The position numbers were made by a program, and so were the translations under genes. From the NCBI RefSeq assembly GCF_002093975.1, contig NZ_KZ084332.1, forward strand, positions 125,510-189,509: DNA of 64,000 nucleotides, in the 5' to 3' direction. The notes under the pieces are model-generated. The model was not told the origin of the DNA. It ran no database searches and was given only the letters and a program-made list of their open reading frames with translations. Each line of letters opens with the position of its first letter. The stretch's first letter is position 1. Below are positions 32,622 to 42,510 of the stretch, piece after piece. Source of the stretch: Thermoactinospora rubra (GTDB lineage: Bacteria; Actinomycetota; Actinomycetes; Streptosporangiales; Streptosporangiaceae).

Positions 32622-34001
32622 GTGATTCCATCCGGCGGGCGGCATGCCAAGCGGCCCGGAGCGATCGTCGCCGTCGTGATCGGTCTACTGGCCCTGCTGC
32701 TGATCGGGGGCATCCTGGGATTCGCGGCGATGCGCGAGCCCGCGCCCAAGGGGGAGCCGGCCACCGCGGCCACCTCGCCGGCGCCGCCGCCGAGCCTCGA
32801 CCCCGCGCCGCCGGTGGAGAACTGGCCGCGCTGGGGCATCACCCACACCCAGTTCAGCGCCGACCACGAGCCGGCCAAGGTCCGCGAGCAGGCCGCCCAC
32901 ATGCTGGAGCGCGAGCCCATGCTGCAGAACCAGCACATCATGGGCTGGGGCGCGGGCAACCCCGAGCCCTCCCCGGGCCGCTACGACTTCCGCCAGCTCG
33001 ACGACCGCATGAAGTTCATCTCGCAGTCCAAGGGCGTGCCCGTGATCACCCTGTGCTGCGCGCCCGACTGGATGAAGGGCGGCACGCCGGGCCGTACCGA
33101 CTGGACCAAGAACGCGACGGTCGCCCCCAAGCGCGAGCACTTCGACGACTTCGCCAACCTCGCGGCCCGCATCGCCAAGCGCTACCCGAACGTCAGGCAC
33201 TACATGGTGTGGAACGAGTTCAAGGGCTTCTGGGACCCGGTCAACCAGCGCTGGGACGCCGAGGCGTACACCGAGATGTACAACAAGGTCTACGACGCGC
33301 TGAAGAAGGTGAACCCGCAGATCCAGGTGGGCGGGCCGTACATCCCGATGGACAGCACCCAGCGCGACGCCGGCTCGGAGCTCAAGGGGCCGTGGGGCGT
33401 GATGGACCAGCGGGTGCTGGACGCCATCGGGTACTGGCTGTCGGAGAAGAAGGGCGCCGACTTCATCGTCGTCGACGGCGCCTCCATGACCACCGACAAG
33501 GGCAACGTGCCCGACGACTTCGGCGCGCTGGCCAAGTTCAGCGCCATCACGACCTGGCTGCGCCAAAAGAGCGGCGACCTGCCGGTGTGGTGGGCCGAGT
33601 GGTACATCGAGCCGACGAACTCCGGCTGGAGCGAGGCCAAGCGCACCGCCGTGCAGGCCGTGGCCATGATGGAGTTCGCCGCCAGCGGCGCGACCACGGC
33701 CCTGTACTGGAACCCGCAGCGCGAGACCGGCAAGGACTGCCCCGGCTGCCTGTGGGTCCCCGGCAACGGCCGGGAGATGCCCATGGCAGGGCTGCTGAGC
33801 GGCTTCACCAAGTGGTTCCCCGCCGGGGTGCCGCTGGCGCAGGTGAGCGTGTCCGACCAGCGGGTCCGCGTGCTGGCCCAGGAACGCATGATGGTCATGG
33901 TCAACACCACCGACGCCGAGCTGTCGGCTACCGTGGACGGCAAGACCGTCACGCTCAAGCCCTACGAGATCAAGTGGAGCCCGCGCGGCGTGACCGGCTG
34001 A
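32622..34001 (+). CDS. GH39/PslG-like membrane-anchored glycoside hydrolase
   Basis: Predicted 459 aa. It has an N-terminal signal anchor (IVAVVIGLLALLLIGGILGF), a short Pro-rich linker, and a TIM barrel with the acid/base Glu199 in VWNEFKG and nucleophile Glu326 in VWWAEWY, the pattern of clan GH-A families such as GH39. A small beta domain closes the protein. PslG, a GH39 enzyme, trims exopolysaccharide during secretion in Pseudomonas. The neighbouring glycosyltransferase, flippase and deacetylase genes make a comparable role plausible. The GTG start follows CGGAGGG. The 131 bases upstream hold no clear gene. Confidence 0.82.
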   Translation: MIPSGGRHAKRPGAIVAVVIGLLALLLIGGILGFAAMREPAPKGEPATAATSPAPPPSLDPAPPVENWPRWGITHTQFSADHEPAKVREQAAHMLEREPMLQNQHIMGWGAGNPEPSPGRYDFRQLDDRMKFISQSKGVPVITLCCAPDWMKGGTPGRTDWTKNATVAPKREHFDDFANLAARIAKRYPNVRHYMVWNEFKGFWDPVNQRWDAEAYTEMYNKVYDALKKVNPQIQVGGPYIPMDSTQRDAGSELKGPWGVMDQRVLDAIGYWLSEKKGADFIVVDGASMTTDKGNVPDDFGALAKFSAITTWLRQKSGDLPVWWAEWYIEPTNSGWSEAKRTAVQAVAMMEFAASGATTALYWNPQRETGKDCPGCLWVPGNGREMPMAGLLSGFTKWFPAGVPLAQVSVSDQRVRVLAQERMMVMVNTTDAELSATVDGKTVTLKPYEIKWSPRGVTG

Positions 34002-34031
34002 GAAATCCGCTCTTGCCGTGAAAGACCGCTC

Positions 34032-34820
34032 TTGTCCGCATCTCTTCGCGCCGACTGCGGCCGCTGCTTCGCGCTGTGCTGCGTCGTGCCCGCCTTCACC
34101 GCCTCCGCCGACTTCGCCATCGACAAGCCGGCCGGCCGCCCCTGCCCCAACCTGCTGGCCGACCACCGCTGCGGCATCCACGACTCGCTGCGCGAGCGCG
34201 GCTTCCCCGGCTGCGCCGTCTACGACTGCTTCGGCGCGGGGCAGCAGGTCTCCCAGGTCACCTTCGGCGGGCGGCGGGACCCGCGCATGGCGGAGGTCTT
34301 CCCGGTCATGCGGCACCTGCACGAGCTGCTGGCCTACCTGACCGAGGCCCTGACGCTGGAGCCGGCCCGGTCCCTGCGCGGCGACCTGGAGGCCCGCAGG
34401 GCCGAGATCGAGGCGCTCACCGCCGCCGGCGCCGACGTGCTGGCCGGGCTCGACGTGGGGCCGCTGCGCGCCGCGGTCAGCGAGCTGCTGCTGGCCGCCA
34501 GCGAGCTGGCCCGTTCCGCCGTACTGGGCAAGAGGAAGGACCGTCGGGGCGCCATGCTGATCGGTGCCCGGCTCGCGGGCGCCGACCTGCGCGGCGCCAA
34601 CCTCCGCGGCGCGGTGCTGATCGGCGCCGACCTGCGGCGGGCCGACCTGCGGCAGGCCGACGTCACCGGGGCGGACCTGCGCGGCGCCGACCTGTCGGGC
34701 GCCGACCTGTCCGGCAGCCTGTTCCTCATCCAGTCGCAGCTGGAGTCGGCCAGGGGCGACTCGCGGACCGTGCTGCCGCCCTCGCTGGCCCGGCCCGCGC
34801 ACTGGCGGGCCGCCCCCTAA
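34032..34820 (+). CDS. Cys-cluster protein with pentapeptide repeats
   Basis: Predicted 262 aa, starting at TTG so as to include the N-terminal cysteine cluster [10 protein letters not shown] and the later CPNL, CGIH, GCAVYDC. This resembles the CxxCxxCC metal or Fe-S site of YkgJ-like proteins. The C-terminal third is a pentapeptide-repeat helix ([10 protein letters not shown]… [10 protein letters not shown]). Function is unknown. Its TAA overlaps the convergent stop of the GT-C-like gene (bases 34817-34820). Confidence 0.75.
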   Translation: MSASLRADCGRCFALCCVVPAFTASADFAIDKPAGRPCPNLLADHRCGIHDSLRERGFPGCAVYDCFGAGQQVSQVTFGGRRDPRMAEVFPVMRHLHELLAYLTEALTLEPARSLRGDLEARRAEIEALTAAGADVLAGLDVGPLRAAVSELLLAASELARSAVLGKRKDRRGAMLIGARLAGADLRGANLRGAVLIGADLRRADLRQADVTGADLRGADLSGADLSGSLFLIQSQLESARGDSRTVLPPSLARPAHWRAAP

Positions 34821-37345
34821 CTGCCGGCGATCACCAGGAAGCGTTCGACGATCACCGCCATCGACAGCAGGAACGCCGGGACGGCGACGAACAGCAGGCG
34901 CCGCCTGCCGCGCCCGCCGCGCTCCCTGCCGCGCAGGCTCAGCACCTCGTAGGCGAACAGCGCCGCCCAGGTCACCGCGAGCGCGACCGCGCCCACCGGG
35001 GTCCACGGCGAGCCGGGATCGTCCCGCCCGGTGTAGGCGGCCGGGTCGGGGATCGGCGTGCTCTTCGGGACGTTCTTCCAGACGTAGACGGCCGCGTCGC
35101 GGTTGTCGACGACCTTGCGCAGGTCCGGCGAGGCGTCCAGGGCCGTGCGGAAGCGCCGCCCCCAGTCGGCCGGGAAGTCCTCGTTGAGCTTCAGGTAGTC
35201 GGCCTGGGCCGTGGTGACCACCAGGTAGGTGTTGCGCTCGCTCAGGCGCAGCGCGTCGAGGGCGTCCTTGATCTGAGTGGGGTCCTTGTGGACCAGGGCC
35301 TTGCGGTACTCGATCCGGTCCACGTCGCGCTCGCCCCACGGCAGGATCGGCGTGCTCTCCGGGCCCAGGTTCGGCACCAGGTACAGCACGCGGGCGCTGG
35401 GCCTGTCGTGCTCGTAGATGTAGTGCATGGCCTGGATCTCGCCGGTGGTCACGCGCTCGAACTTCTCGTTGCCGTAGCGGGCGACCAGGAAGGCCATGGA
35501 GAAGGCCATCGCCGCGCACAGCGCCAGGGCCAGGGAGACCTTCCTGGTGACCTGGGGGTTGAGGCGGACGCGCCGCTTGCGCATCGGGATCGTCTCGTCG
35601 CGTGCGTCGCCGCTGGCGCCCGGCAGGTTGGGGAAGAAGGCGTAGGAGGCCAGCAGGCAGGCTCCGGGCAGCGTGAACATGTAGATGCGCAGCCCGATCT
35701 CGCCGCCGTAGCTCTGCAGGCCGAGCGCCATCACCGGCACGCACAGCAGCACGAGCGCCGCCCTGTCGACCACGCCGCGGCGCAGCCGCCGCAGCAGGCC
35801 CACCCCGGCCAGCCCCAGGACGGCCGCGCAGATGCCCAGCCGCGCCTTCAGCACCAGCGCGTGCTCGGGGTCGGTGCCGGCGATGCGGTCGCCGGTGTTG
35901 CGCTGGAGGTTGGTGAAGATCTGCCCGAGGCTGCCGAACATGCTCTCGATGTTGCCCGCCCAGAACCCGACCGCCTGGAAGCTGATCCACGCCAGCACGA
36001 TCAGGCCCAGGAAGAACGGCAGGGCCCACGACAGCGACGTGCGCCGGACCAGCAGCAGCGCCGTCACGACGCCCAGCATCATGAACGGGGTGATCTGGTG
36101 GGAGGCCGTCGCGGCGACGAACAGCGCGATCAGCAGGCACAGCAGCAGCACCCGGTCCGCGCCGTGCACGCCGGGGTTGGCCAGCTCGCCGGGCGTCATC
36201 GCGTCGAGCTTGGCCAGCAGCCGCCGCAGCCCCTTGCGCGGGAGCGGCTTCACGCGCGGCTCGACGCGGCCGAACCAGCGCAGCACGATCGCCACGAACG
36301 CCAGGTACAGCGCGAAGGTGAAGCCCTGCGGGGAGAAGTAGTCCTGGCCGATCCACTGGACGATGACGAACAGCAGCGCCGCGTACCACCTGGCCCGGGT
36401 GGTGGCCACCACCTGGCGCAAGATCAGCACCAGCGGCAGCAGGTAGAGCAGGTTCATCACCGGCGGCGTCCACTGCAGGATCGTCGTCAGGTCGGTGACG
36501 CCCGCCGTCCTGGTCACGAAGGCGAACAGGGCGAAGAAGCCGGGCCAGCCCATGCGGGCGTCGATGGAGGTGGCCGCCTCCCCGGTCCTGGCGATGAACT
36601 CCACGAACCCGGCGTGGACGTAGGCGGTCGGGAAGCGCGGCTCGTCGGCCACGAGGGAGCCCGCGCCGTGCAGGGCCAGCGTGATGGCCGAGATCTGCAC
36701 CAGCAGCAGGATCTTGCGGTCGACCGCCTGGGTGACCGTGACGAAGAACGACACGATCATGATGAGGATCCCGGCGAACGCGCTCAGCGGCATGGCCGAG
36801 ATCAGCCCGAGCCCGTCGATGTCGACCGGCCGCACCCCGCGCAGCGGGCCGGGGTCGAGCGTCATGGCGAGGAAGTACATGATGACGCCCTCGACCATGA
36901 GCACCACGGGCAGCCAGCGGTGGACCCGGGTCAGCAGCGTCGCCGGGGCCCTCCCCGGAGCGGCCTGCGCCGGAGCCGCGGCCGCAGCCGAAACCTCGGG
37001 CTTCGGCGCGGCCTCGGGCGCCGGCGGTGCCTCAGGCGCCGGCGTGGCCGACGGGGTGACCGGCGGTGGGGCCGGTGGGGCCTCGGCCGGTTCCGGCGGG
37101 CGCCGGGCCGGGAGCGGGCGCGCCACGGGCACCGTCTGGTCGTGGACGTCATCCTCCGGCTCGGCTTCCGGCTGGGCTTCTGTCCGGGCTTCCGGCTCGG
37201 CTTCAGCCGCCGCCGGCGACGCGGAGATCGCCGGCAGCTCCACCGTCGGTGGATCCTCCTCCGTCGGAGGATGTCCGATATGCACGCTTGAGGGCGCCGG
37301 GCGCCGACGGTTCACCGTGGTGTCGTCGTCCGCCGAGTCGGTCAT
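34817..37345 (-). CDS. Large GT-C-like polytopic membrane protein
   Basis: Predicted 842 aa. An acidic/Pro-Ala-rich cytoplasmic N-terminus (about 130 aa) is followed by about twelve transmembrane helices and a soluble C-terminal domain ([32 protein letters not shown]) before the final helix. The topology fits a glycosyltransferase of the GT-C type or a polysaccharide polymerase; no Asp-rich GT-C motif could be fixed by eye. The ATG overlaps the flippase gene by 4 bases and the whole run to 41270 looks like one operon for surface polysaccharide. Confidence 0.7.
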   Translation of the reverse strand: MTDSADDDTTVNRRRPAPSSVHIGHPPTEEDPPTVELPAISASPAAAEAEPEARTEAQPEAEPEDDVHDQTVPVARPLPARRPPEPAEAPPAPPPVTPSATPAPEAPPAPEAAPKPEVSAAAAAPAQAAPGRAPATLLTRVHRWLPVVLMVEGVIMYFLAMTLDPGPLRGVRPVDIDGLGLISAMPLSAFAGILIMIVSFFVTVTQAVDRKILLLVQISAITLALHGAGSLVADEPRFPTAYVHAGFVEFIARTGEAATSIDARMGWPGFFALFAFVTRTAGVTDLTTILQWTPPVMNLLYLLPLVLILRQVVATTRARWYAALLFVIVQWIGQDYFSPQGFTFALYLAFVAIVLRWFGRVEPRVKPLPRKGLRRLLAKLDAMTPGELANPGVHGADRVLLLCLLIALFVAATASHQITPFMMLGVVTALLLVRRTSLSWALPFFLGLIVLAWISFQAVGFWAGNIESMFGSLGQIFTNLQRNTGDRIAGTDPEHALVLKARLGICAAVLGLAGVGLLRRLRRGVVDRAALVLLCVPVMALGLQSYGGEIGLRIYMFTLPGACLLASYAFFPNLPGASGDARDETIPMRKRRVRLNPQVTRKVSLALALCAAMAFSMAFLVARYGNEKFERVTTGEIQAMHYIYEHDRPSARVLYLVPNLGPESTPILPWGERDVDRIEYRKALVHKDPTQIKDALDALRLSERNTYLVVTTAQADYLKLNEDFPADWGRRFRTALDASPDLRKVVDNRDAAVYVWKNVPKSTPIPDPAAYTGRDDPGSPWTPVGAVALAVTWAALFAYEVLSLRGRERGGRGRRRLLFVAVPAFLLSMAVIVERFLVIAGS

Positions 37346-38676
37346 GTCGCTGCCTGTCGTGTCGGCCTGACCTGGTCTGTCCGGTCAAGCCTAAGGACTG
37401 AGCGCAGCCGTCCGGAAATCAGCAGCGCGACCAGCGCCTCGCTGCCCAGCAACCCCCACCCCACCGCGTTGATCCCGGCGAGCGGGAACAGCGCGAAGAC
37501 CGACACCAGGATCAGCCCGGCCAGCCCCATCTGGACCAGCGCCAGCAGCCGCGCCTGGCCCCGCGCCCGCAGGACGCTCAGGTACACCTCGATCGGCACC
37601 CGCGCCAGCACGGCCAGCGCCATCAGCCGCAGCAGCGTGCTGCCCTCGTCGGCGAACTCCCGGCCGAAGACCAGCAGGATGTACGGCGCGGCGACCAGCG
37701 TCACGGCCACGATCGGCACGATGATCGTGAACGCCCGGCGCAGCGCCCGCCGGCACTGGCGGGCCAGGCGGGCGGGGTCGAAGGAGCCCTCGACGGTCAG
37801 CGACACCGCCATGTTCATGGCCAGCAGCTCGATCAGGCAGCCCAGCGTGTGCGCCATCGAGAAGCGACCGAACTGCGCGGGGCCGATCTGCGTGGCCACG
37901 GCGGTCGGCACCAGGTAGATGATGGCCAGGATGGACAGCGTCCCCGGGTAGTCGCCGGCCAGGAACCGCCCGATCTCGCGCAGGCGCGGCGGGCGGCCCT
38001 CGGTGCCCCTGTCCTTCAGGTGACGCGGCACGATCACGCCGAAGATCAGCCAGTTCACCGGGATCAGGGCGATCGCCGTCGGCACGATCCACGACACGAA
38101 GATCCCGCCGTCCGGCATGGCCCCGGCCAGCGCCACCAGCAGGCCCATCTTGACCAGGCCGAACACCAGGCTGTTGACCGGCACCCAGACCGCCTGGCGA
38201 AGCCCGGTCAGCACCACGTCCTGGAGCGTGAAGACCGCCCACACCAGCACCGCGCCCAGGAAGAACAGGCCGGGACCGAACCCGCCGAGCCAGGAGTAGG
38301 TCGAGCCCCACAGCGGCACCGTGAGCAGGAAGCCGACCGCCGCCGCGCCGCCCGTGGCCGCGGCCAGGCCGTACCCGCGCAGGATCAGCTCCGCCGTACG
38401 GCGCCCGCCGATCGGCAGGAACCTGGCCAGCGCCCCGCCCATGGCCAGCGCGGTCAGCGACGCGAACAGCCGCATCGCGGTGATGAGAGCCTGCCCCCTG
38501 CCGAACTCCTCGGGCGTGTAGAGCCGCTCGGCCAGCAGCCAGTAGCCCATGCCCAGCACGGCCGTGACGGCGGTGTTGGCCATGAGCGCGTAGCCGTTGC
38601 GCAGCAGGGGGTTGCGCAGGTCGTTCAGGAGACGGCGGCGCAGGCTGGACAGGGCCCTGGACATGGCCCTAGACAT
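37342..38676 (-). CDS. Wzx-like polysaccharide flippase
   Basis: Predicted 444 aa with about 12-14 helices and the MATE/Wzx (polysaccharide biosynthesis protein) order: LMANTAVTAVLGMGYWLLAERLY at the N-terminus, and a positively charged loop (ARLARQCRRALRRAF) in the middle. It would flip lipid-linked repeat units for an exported glycan. It overlaps the deacetylase gene by 8 bases and the downstream membrane gene by 4. Confidence 0.82.
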   Translation of the reverse strand: MSRAMSRALSSLRRRLLNDLRNPLLRNGYALMANTAVTAVLGMGYWLLAERLYTPEEFGRGQALITAMRLFASLTALAMGGALARFLPIGGRRTAELILRGYGLAAATGGAAAVGFLLTVPLWGSTYSWLGGFGPGLFFLGAVLVWAVFTLQDVVLTGLRQAVWVPVNSLVFGLVKMGLLVALAGAMPDGGIFVSWIVPTAIALIPVNWLIFGVIVPRHLKDRGTEGRPPRLREIGRFLAGDYPGTLSILAIIYLVPTAVATQIGPAQFGRFSMAHTLGCLIELLAMNMAVSLTVEGSFDPARLARQCRRALRRAFTIIVPIVAVTLVAAPYILLVFGREFADEGSTLLRLMALAVLARVPIEVYLSVLRARGQARLLALVQMGLAGLILVSVFALFPLAGINAVGWGLLGSEALVALLISGRLRSVLRLDRTDQVRPTRQAAT

Positions 38677-39463
38677 GGCCCATGACCCGCCGCATGCCGT
38701 ACCTGGTCCGCCTCACGATCGCGTAGCCCTTCGTCAGCAGCCGCTCCCGCAGGTAGATCATGGGCACGGCGCTGCCCTCCACCGCCCGGCGGAACCGCTC
38801 GGCGGTGGTGTGCCTGCCCACGGTCAGCCTGGGGATGGCCAGCAGGTCGTGGCGGTCCGCGGCGACCGCGTTGTTCACCGCGCAGGCGGCGAAGTACCCG
38901 GCCTTGTAGACCTCGCGGCGCACCCGGGCGCTGGAGTAGCCGTAGGGGTAGGCCATGGTCGCGACCGGCTGGCCGATCTTGTCCTCCAGCAGCGCCTTGT
39001 TCCTGCGCAGCTCCTGCCGCAGCTCGGCGTCGGGCAGCTGGTCGAGCTGGGGGTGGCTGTGGCTGTGCCCGCCGATCTCGATGCCGGCCTGGGCGGCCTC
39101 GCGGGCCTGGCTCCAGCTCAGCATGCGGTCCAGCGGGCGGCCGGCCGCATCCGGACCGGCGTCGGCCACCCAGCCGCTGGTCAGGAACACCGTGGCGGGG
39201 AAGCCGTGGCGCTCCAGCACGGGCAGGGCGTGCTCGTGGAAGTCGGCGTACCCGTCGTCGAAGGTCACCACGATCGGCCTGGGCGGCACGTTGCCCTGGT
39301 TGAGCGCCGCCACCAGCCCCGACATGGTCATCGGGGTGAAGCGGCGGTCGGCCAGGTAGGCCATCTGCTCGGCGAAGTCGCCCGGCCGTACGGCCAGCGG
39401 CGCGGTCAGCGGGTTGGGCCGGTCGGTGACCGAGTGGTACATGAGGATCGGCACGCGCGTCAT
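38669..39463 (-). CDS. Polysaccharide deacetylase (CE4-type)
   Basis: Predicted 264 aa. The NodB-homology motifs are MT1 TFDDGYADF (catalytic Asp pair), MT2 EIGGHSHSHP (metal His), and AMAYPYGYSS as MT3. No signal peptide is seen, so it may act on cytoplasmic lipid-linked intermediates or be exported by another path. Gene overlaps on both sides (ATGA-type with the GT2 gene upstream) place it in the polysaccharide operon. Confidence 0.85.
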   Translation of the reverse strand: MTRVPILMYHSVTDRPNPLTAPLAVRPGDFAEQMAYLADRRFTPMTMSGLVAALNQGNVPPRPIVVTFDDGYADFHEHALPVLERHGFPATVFLTSGWVADAGPDAAGRPLDRMLSWSQAREAAQAGIEIGGHSHSHPQLDQLPDAELRQELRRNKALLEDKIGQPVATMAYPYGYSSARVRREVYKAGYFAACAVNNAVAADRHDLLAIPRLTVGRHTTAERFRRAVEGSAVPMIYLRERLLTKGYAIVRRTRYGMRRVMGHV

Positions 39464-40398
39464 GATCTCGACCTCACCCTCCAGCTGCCCAGGACGTAGC
39501 CCCACGTCGTCCAGGCCAGGCCGGCGACGATCGCCAGCGCCCGGCCCAGCCCGCCCACGTCGCCCCTGAGCGCCTCGCCCAGGCTGCGCAGCACGCCCAG
39601 CGGGAGCGTCTTCATGGCGTGCGCCCGCTCGCTGGCCAGCCCCTGGGCGGCGCCGACCTCCCGCGTCACCAGGGCCTTGGACAGGCCCTCGGCGAAGCAC
39701 CGTGACAGGAAATAGCCTACGCTCTCGCGCTGGCGGGAGACCTTGTGGCCGATCACGGCGGCCGGCTGGTAGAGCATGACCGAGCCCGGCTTGCGCTGGG
39801 CCAGCCGGATGCAGAACTCGGTCTCCTCGCAGCCCAGCGGGCGGCTCTTGCGGCCCTGCACGCTGCGGCCGATGCCGCTGTGGAAGCCGCCCACCTCGGC
39901 GACGGCCTTGCGCACGAACGCGGCGTTGCCGCCCATGACGTTGCGTATCGGCGCCTTGACCAGCGGGATGCCCCGGTAGGTGCAGCCCACCGTCCAGTCG
40001 AACTCCGGCGGGAACCAGCGTGGCCGGCGGCCCGAGGCCCAGACGGGCTCGGTCCTGCCGCCCACGCCGACCACGTCCGGCTCCTGGAAGCCCTCCTCCA
40101 ACGCCTCCAGCCAGCCGGGGTCCGCCACGGCGTCGTCGTCGAGGAACGCGACGAGGTCGCCCGTCGCCACCTCCACGCCGGTGTTCTTGCCGCCTGACAG
40201 GCCCTTCTCGTGCGCGTTCGCCACCACCCGCGCCTGCGGGTAGGCCTCCTCGAGCCTGCGCTGCAGCCCGGGGTTGTGGTCCACGACCAGGATCAGCTCA
40301 TGCGGAGGGCGCGTCTGGCGCTCCACCGAGCCCACGGCTTGCTTGATGTCCTCCCAGCGTTCCTCGGTGTAGACACAGATGATCACTGACGTGCGCAC
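39460..40398 (-). CDS. GT2 glycosyltransferase
   Basis: Predicted 312 aa from GTG (VRTSVIICVYTEERW). The GT-A fold motifs are SVIICVYTEERW, the DDD metal site in LVAFLDDDAVADP, and ETEFCIRL for the catalytic-base region. It has a C-terminal amphipathic/hydrophobic segment (ALAIVAGLAWTTWGYVLG). It transfers a sugar from a nucleotide donor, probably in the membrane-facing cytoplasm. Coupled to the deacetylase gene. Confidence 0.86.
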   Translation of the reverse strand: MRTSVIICVYTEERWEDIKQAVGSVERQTRPPHELILVVDHNPGLQRRLEEAYPQARVVANAHEKGLSGGKNTGVEVATGDLVAFLDDDAVADPGWLEALEEGFQEPDVVGVGGRTEPVWASGRRPRWFPPEFDWTVGCTYRGIPLVKAPIRNVMGGNAAFVRKAVAEVGGFHSGIGRSVQGRKSRPLGCEETEFCIRLAQRKPGSVMLYQPAAVIGHKVSRQRESVGYFLSRCFAEGLSKALVTREVGAAQGLASERAHAMKTLPLGVLRSLGEALRGDVGGLGRALAIVAGLAWTTWGYVLGSWRVRSRS

Positions 40399-40418
40399 TG
40401 ACGGATCTCCCTGCCGCG

Positions 40419-41270
40419 TTACGCCACGCCACGGTCGGCGGCGGGGGCGCCGGCCGGCTCCACCTCGAGGTAGACGGGCCCGCGCCGCCACTCGCGGACG
40501 ATCGTCCGCAGCACCCGCAGGCCGTCGCGGACGGCGCGCAGGTTGCTCTCCCCGTGGATGCGGCAGCGCTCGTGGCTGGGCACCTCCACGACCTTGAGAC
40601 CGGCCTTGGCGGCGCGGATGTTCATCAGCGTCTCGACCTCGAAGCCGTCGCAGTCGAGGTCGAGCGTGCGGAGGTGGTGGGCCCAGAAGGCGTTGTAGCC
40701 GTAGCACAGGTCCGTGTACTGCGTGCCGTACAGCAAGTTGACGATCTTTGTCAGGATTTTGTTACCAAACCGCCGCGAAAACGTGAGGTCGTCGCTGTGG
40801 CCGCCGGAGGCGTAGCGGGACCCCTTGACGAAGTCGGCGCCGCTCACCAGAGCGGCCACGAAGGAGATGATCTCGCGCCCGTCCGTCGACCCGTCCGCGT
40901 CGATCATCACGATGATGTCGCCGGACGCGGCGGCGAACCCCGCGGCCAGCGCGTCGCCCTTGCCCCTGCCGGGCTGGGTGACGATCTTCACGTTGGGCCG
41001 CAACCGCCTGGCCACCTCCACCGTGTCGTCGACGGAGTTGCCGTCCACCAGGACGATCTCGTCGACCCAATGCGGCAGCGTGGCGAAGACATGCGGGAGG
41101 TTGTCCGCCTCGTTCATCGCCGGGATCACCACCGACACCGTCGGCGAGATCGCCAGGTGCGGGGTGACCGGGACGAACTGTTCCAGAGGCGGGATGGACC
41201 GCAGCGGCTGGTCCGGACGAAGGGGCGTGGTGTGCACTGCTCTGTTGTGCCGAATGCTCTCGGGACTCAT
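40419..41270 (-). CDS. GT2 glycosyltransferase, polyprenyl-phosphate type
   Basis: Predicted 283 aa. It has SVVIPAMNEADNLP, VLVDGNSVDDT and MIDADGSTDGREI, the motifs of the DPM/GtrB-like subgroup that builds polyprenyl-phosphate sugars or initiates glycan chains, but without the C-terminal membrane helices of GtrB. It has a 45-residue extension before the GT domain. It is the first gene of the operon running to 34817; the 112 bases upstream may hold the promoter. Confidence 0.85.
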   Translation of the reverse strand: MSPESIRHNRAVHTTPLRPDQPLRSIPPLEQFVPVTPHLAISPTVSVVIPAMNEADNLPHVFATLPHWVDEIVLVDGNSVDDTVEVARRLRPNVKIVTQPGRGKGDALAAGFAAASGDIIVMIDADGSTDGREIISFVAALVSGADFVKGSRYASGGHSDDLTFSRRFGNKILTKIVNLLYGTQYTDLCYGYNAFWAHHLRTLDLDCDGFEVETLMNIRAAKAGLKVVEVPSHERCRIHGESNLRAVRDGLRVLRTIVREWRRGPVYLEVEPAGAPAADRGVA

Positions 41271-41382
41271 TGTCGGGGAAATCCTTCCAGGACCTCGTCC
41301 ACGGCGCGGTGGCCTGACGTGCCGATGGGCGGGTCCAGCTGGCGTGAGGATGTTGTGCGGTGTCGGGTCGTTCAGCGAAAGA

Positions 41383-42510
41383 TCAGCGGACCCCCCACTG
41401 TTGCTTGGTGGCTGCGTTGGGTGACTGAGGGTGCAAATGGCTACGCAACCGACCGAAGCTCTTGAGTACCCGATCGGCTGCCTTATAGAGAGACGGCCGA
41501 TCGAGCACGATTGTTCGCGCCTTGGTGAAAGGAGTTCGTCCGATCCAGTGGACGGCGGCCGCGGGGGAGGGCCGTGAGACGCGGCCCTCGCTGACGTACA
41601 CGACCCCGCTCTTGAGCCAGTCCTTGTACTCCTTGCCGCCCTTGCCCATGTCCACCTGGCGGATCCCGGCCTCGCAGGCGCGCCTGGCCATGTGCAGGTG
41701 GTGGACGATGCCGGGCGAGTAGCGCGCGAAGTCGGTGTCGTAGGCGGGGAACCAGCCGACCAGGGTGGTGGCGGTGCGCAGGCCGAAGTGGCCCGCGACG
41801 GGGGTGTCCCCGGCGTAGAGCATGGTCAGCACGCCGGAGAAGTCGGGGGAGCGCTCGGCGTGCATCTGGCGGGTCAGCTCGACGATCCACGGCTGGGCGA
41901 ACCTGTCCACCCGGCCCGTGCGCCGGTACTGGTCCGACTTCCACCGCAGCAGCAGGTCCAGCTCGCCGGCGTCGGCGGAGTTCCACTCCAGGCGCAGCGG
42001 CCCCTGCTCGCGGGCCAGCTTGCGCTCCTTGTAGCGGACGGTCTTGAGGTTCTTCGGGGAGTTCTTCTGCACCTGCGCCAGCCAGGCGTCGAACCCCGCC
42101 GAGAAGTCCATCACCGCCGCGGGACGCACGTCCGTCTCATACGGCGTGAAGGTCGGCTGCCCGGCCACCAGGTGGTCGAACTCGTAGACGGTCAGCCCGC
42201 ACGCCCGCAGCAGCTCCTTGGCCGGAAGCCTGAGGCCGGGCTCGGAGATGAGCCCGTGGTAGGTCGTCAGAAAGCCGCCGAGCGGCTTGCCGATGCCGAA
42301 GGCGTGCCGCTCGAAGGGGAAGAACCCGGCGATCCGCCCGCCGTCGTGGACGACCGCGACCCTCACGTAGTCGCGCAGCCGGTCCATCGCCAGCGCGAAC
42401 TCCACCGACAGGAACGGGTTGTCCAGGCTCGGATCGGCCTTCTGGAGCTCCCGCCATCGGGAACGCTCCGCGGCACCCAGCTCTCCCGGGCGTGTCACCT
42501 GGATGTTCAC
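41383..42510 (-). CDS. FemAB/GNAT-like acyltransferase, copy 2
   Basis: Predicted 375 aa from a GTG that overlaps the preceding stop (GTGA), giving VNIQVTRPGELG. It is a close paralogue of the protein at 29531-30652, sharing DPxLDNPFLS, GFFPFERHAFGIG, FDHLVAGQ, YRRTGRxDRFA and KEYKDxLK blocks. The two copies flank the glycan genes, so they may act on different positions of the same polymer (inference). Coenzyme A or aminoacyl-tRNA use cannot be told apart from sequence. Confidence 0.82.
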   Translation of the reverse strand: MNIQVTRPGELGAAERSRWRELQKADPSLDNPFLSVEFALAMDRLRDYVRVAVVHDGGRIAGFFPFERHAFGIGKPLGGFLTTYHGLISEPGLRLPAKELLRACGLTVYEFDHLVAGQPTFTPYETDVRPAAVMDFSAGFDAWLAQVQKNSPKNLKTVRYKERKLAREQGPLRLEWNSADAGELDLLLRWKSDQYRRTGRVDRFAQPWIVELTRQMHAERSPDFSGVLTMLYAGDTPVAGHFGLRTATTLVGWFPAYDTDFARYSPGIVHHLHMARRACEAGIRQVDMGKGGKEYKDWLKSGVVYVSEGRVSRPSPAAAVHWIGRTPFTKARTIVLDRPSLYKAADRVLKSFGRLRSHLHPQSPNAATKQQWGVR

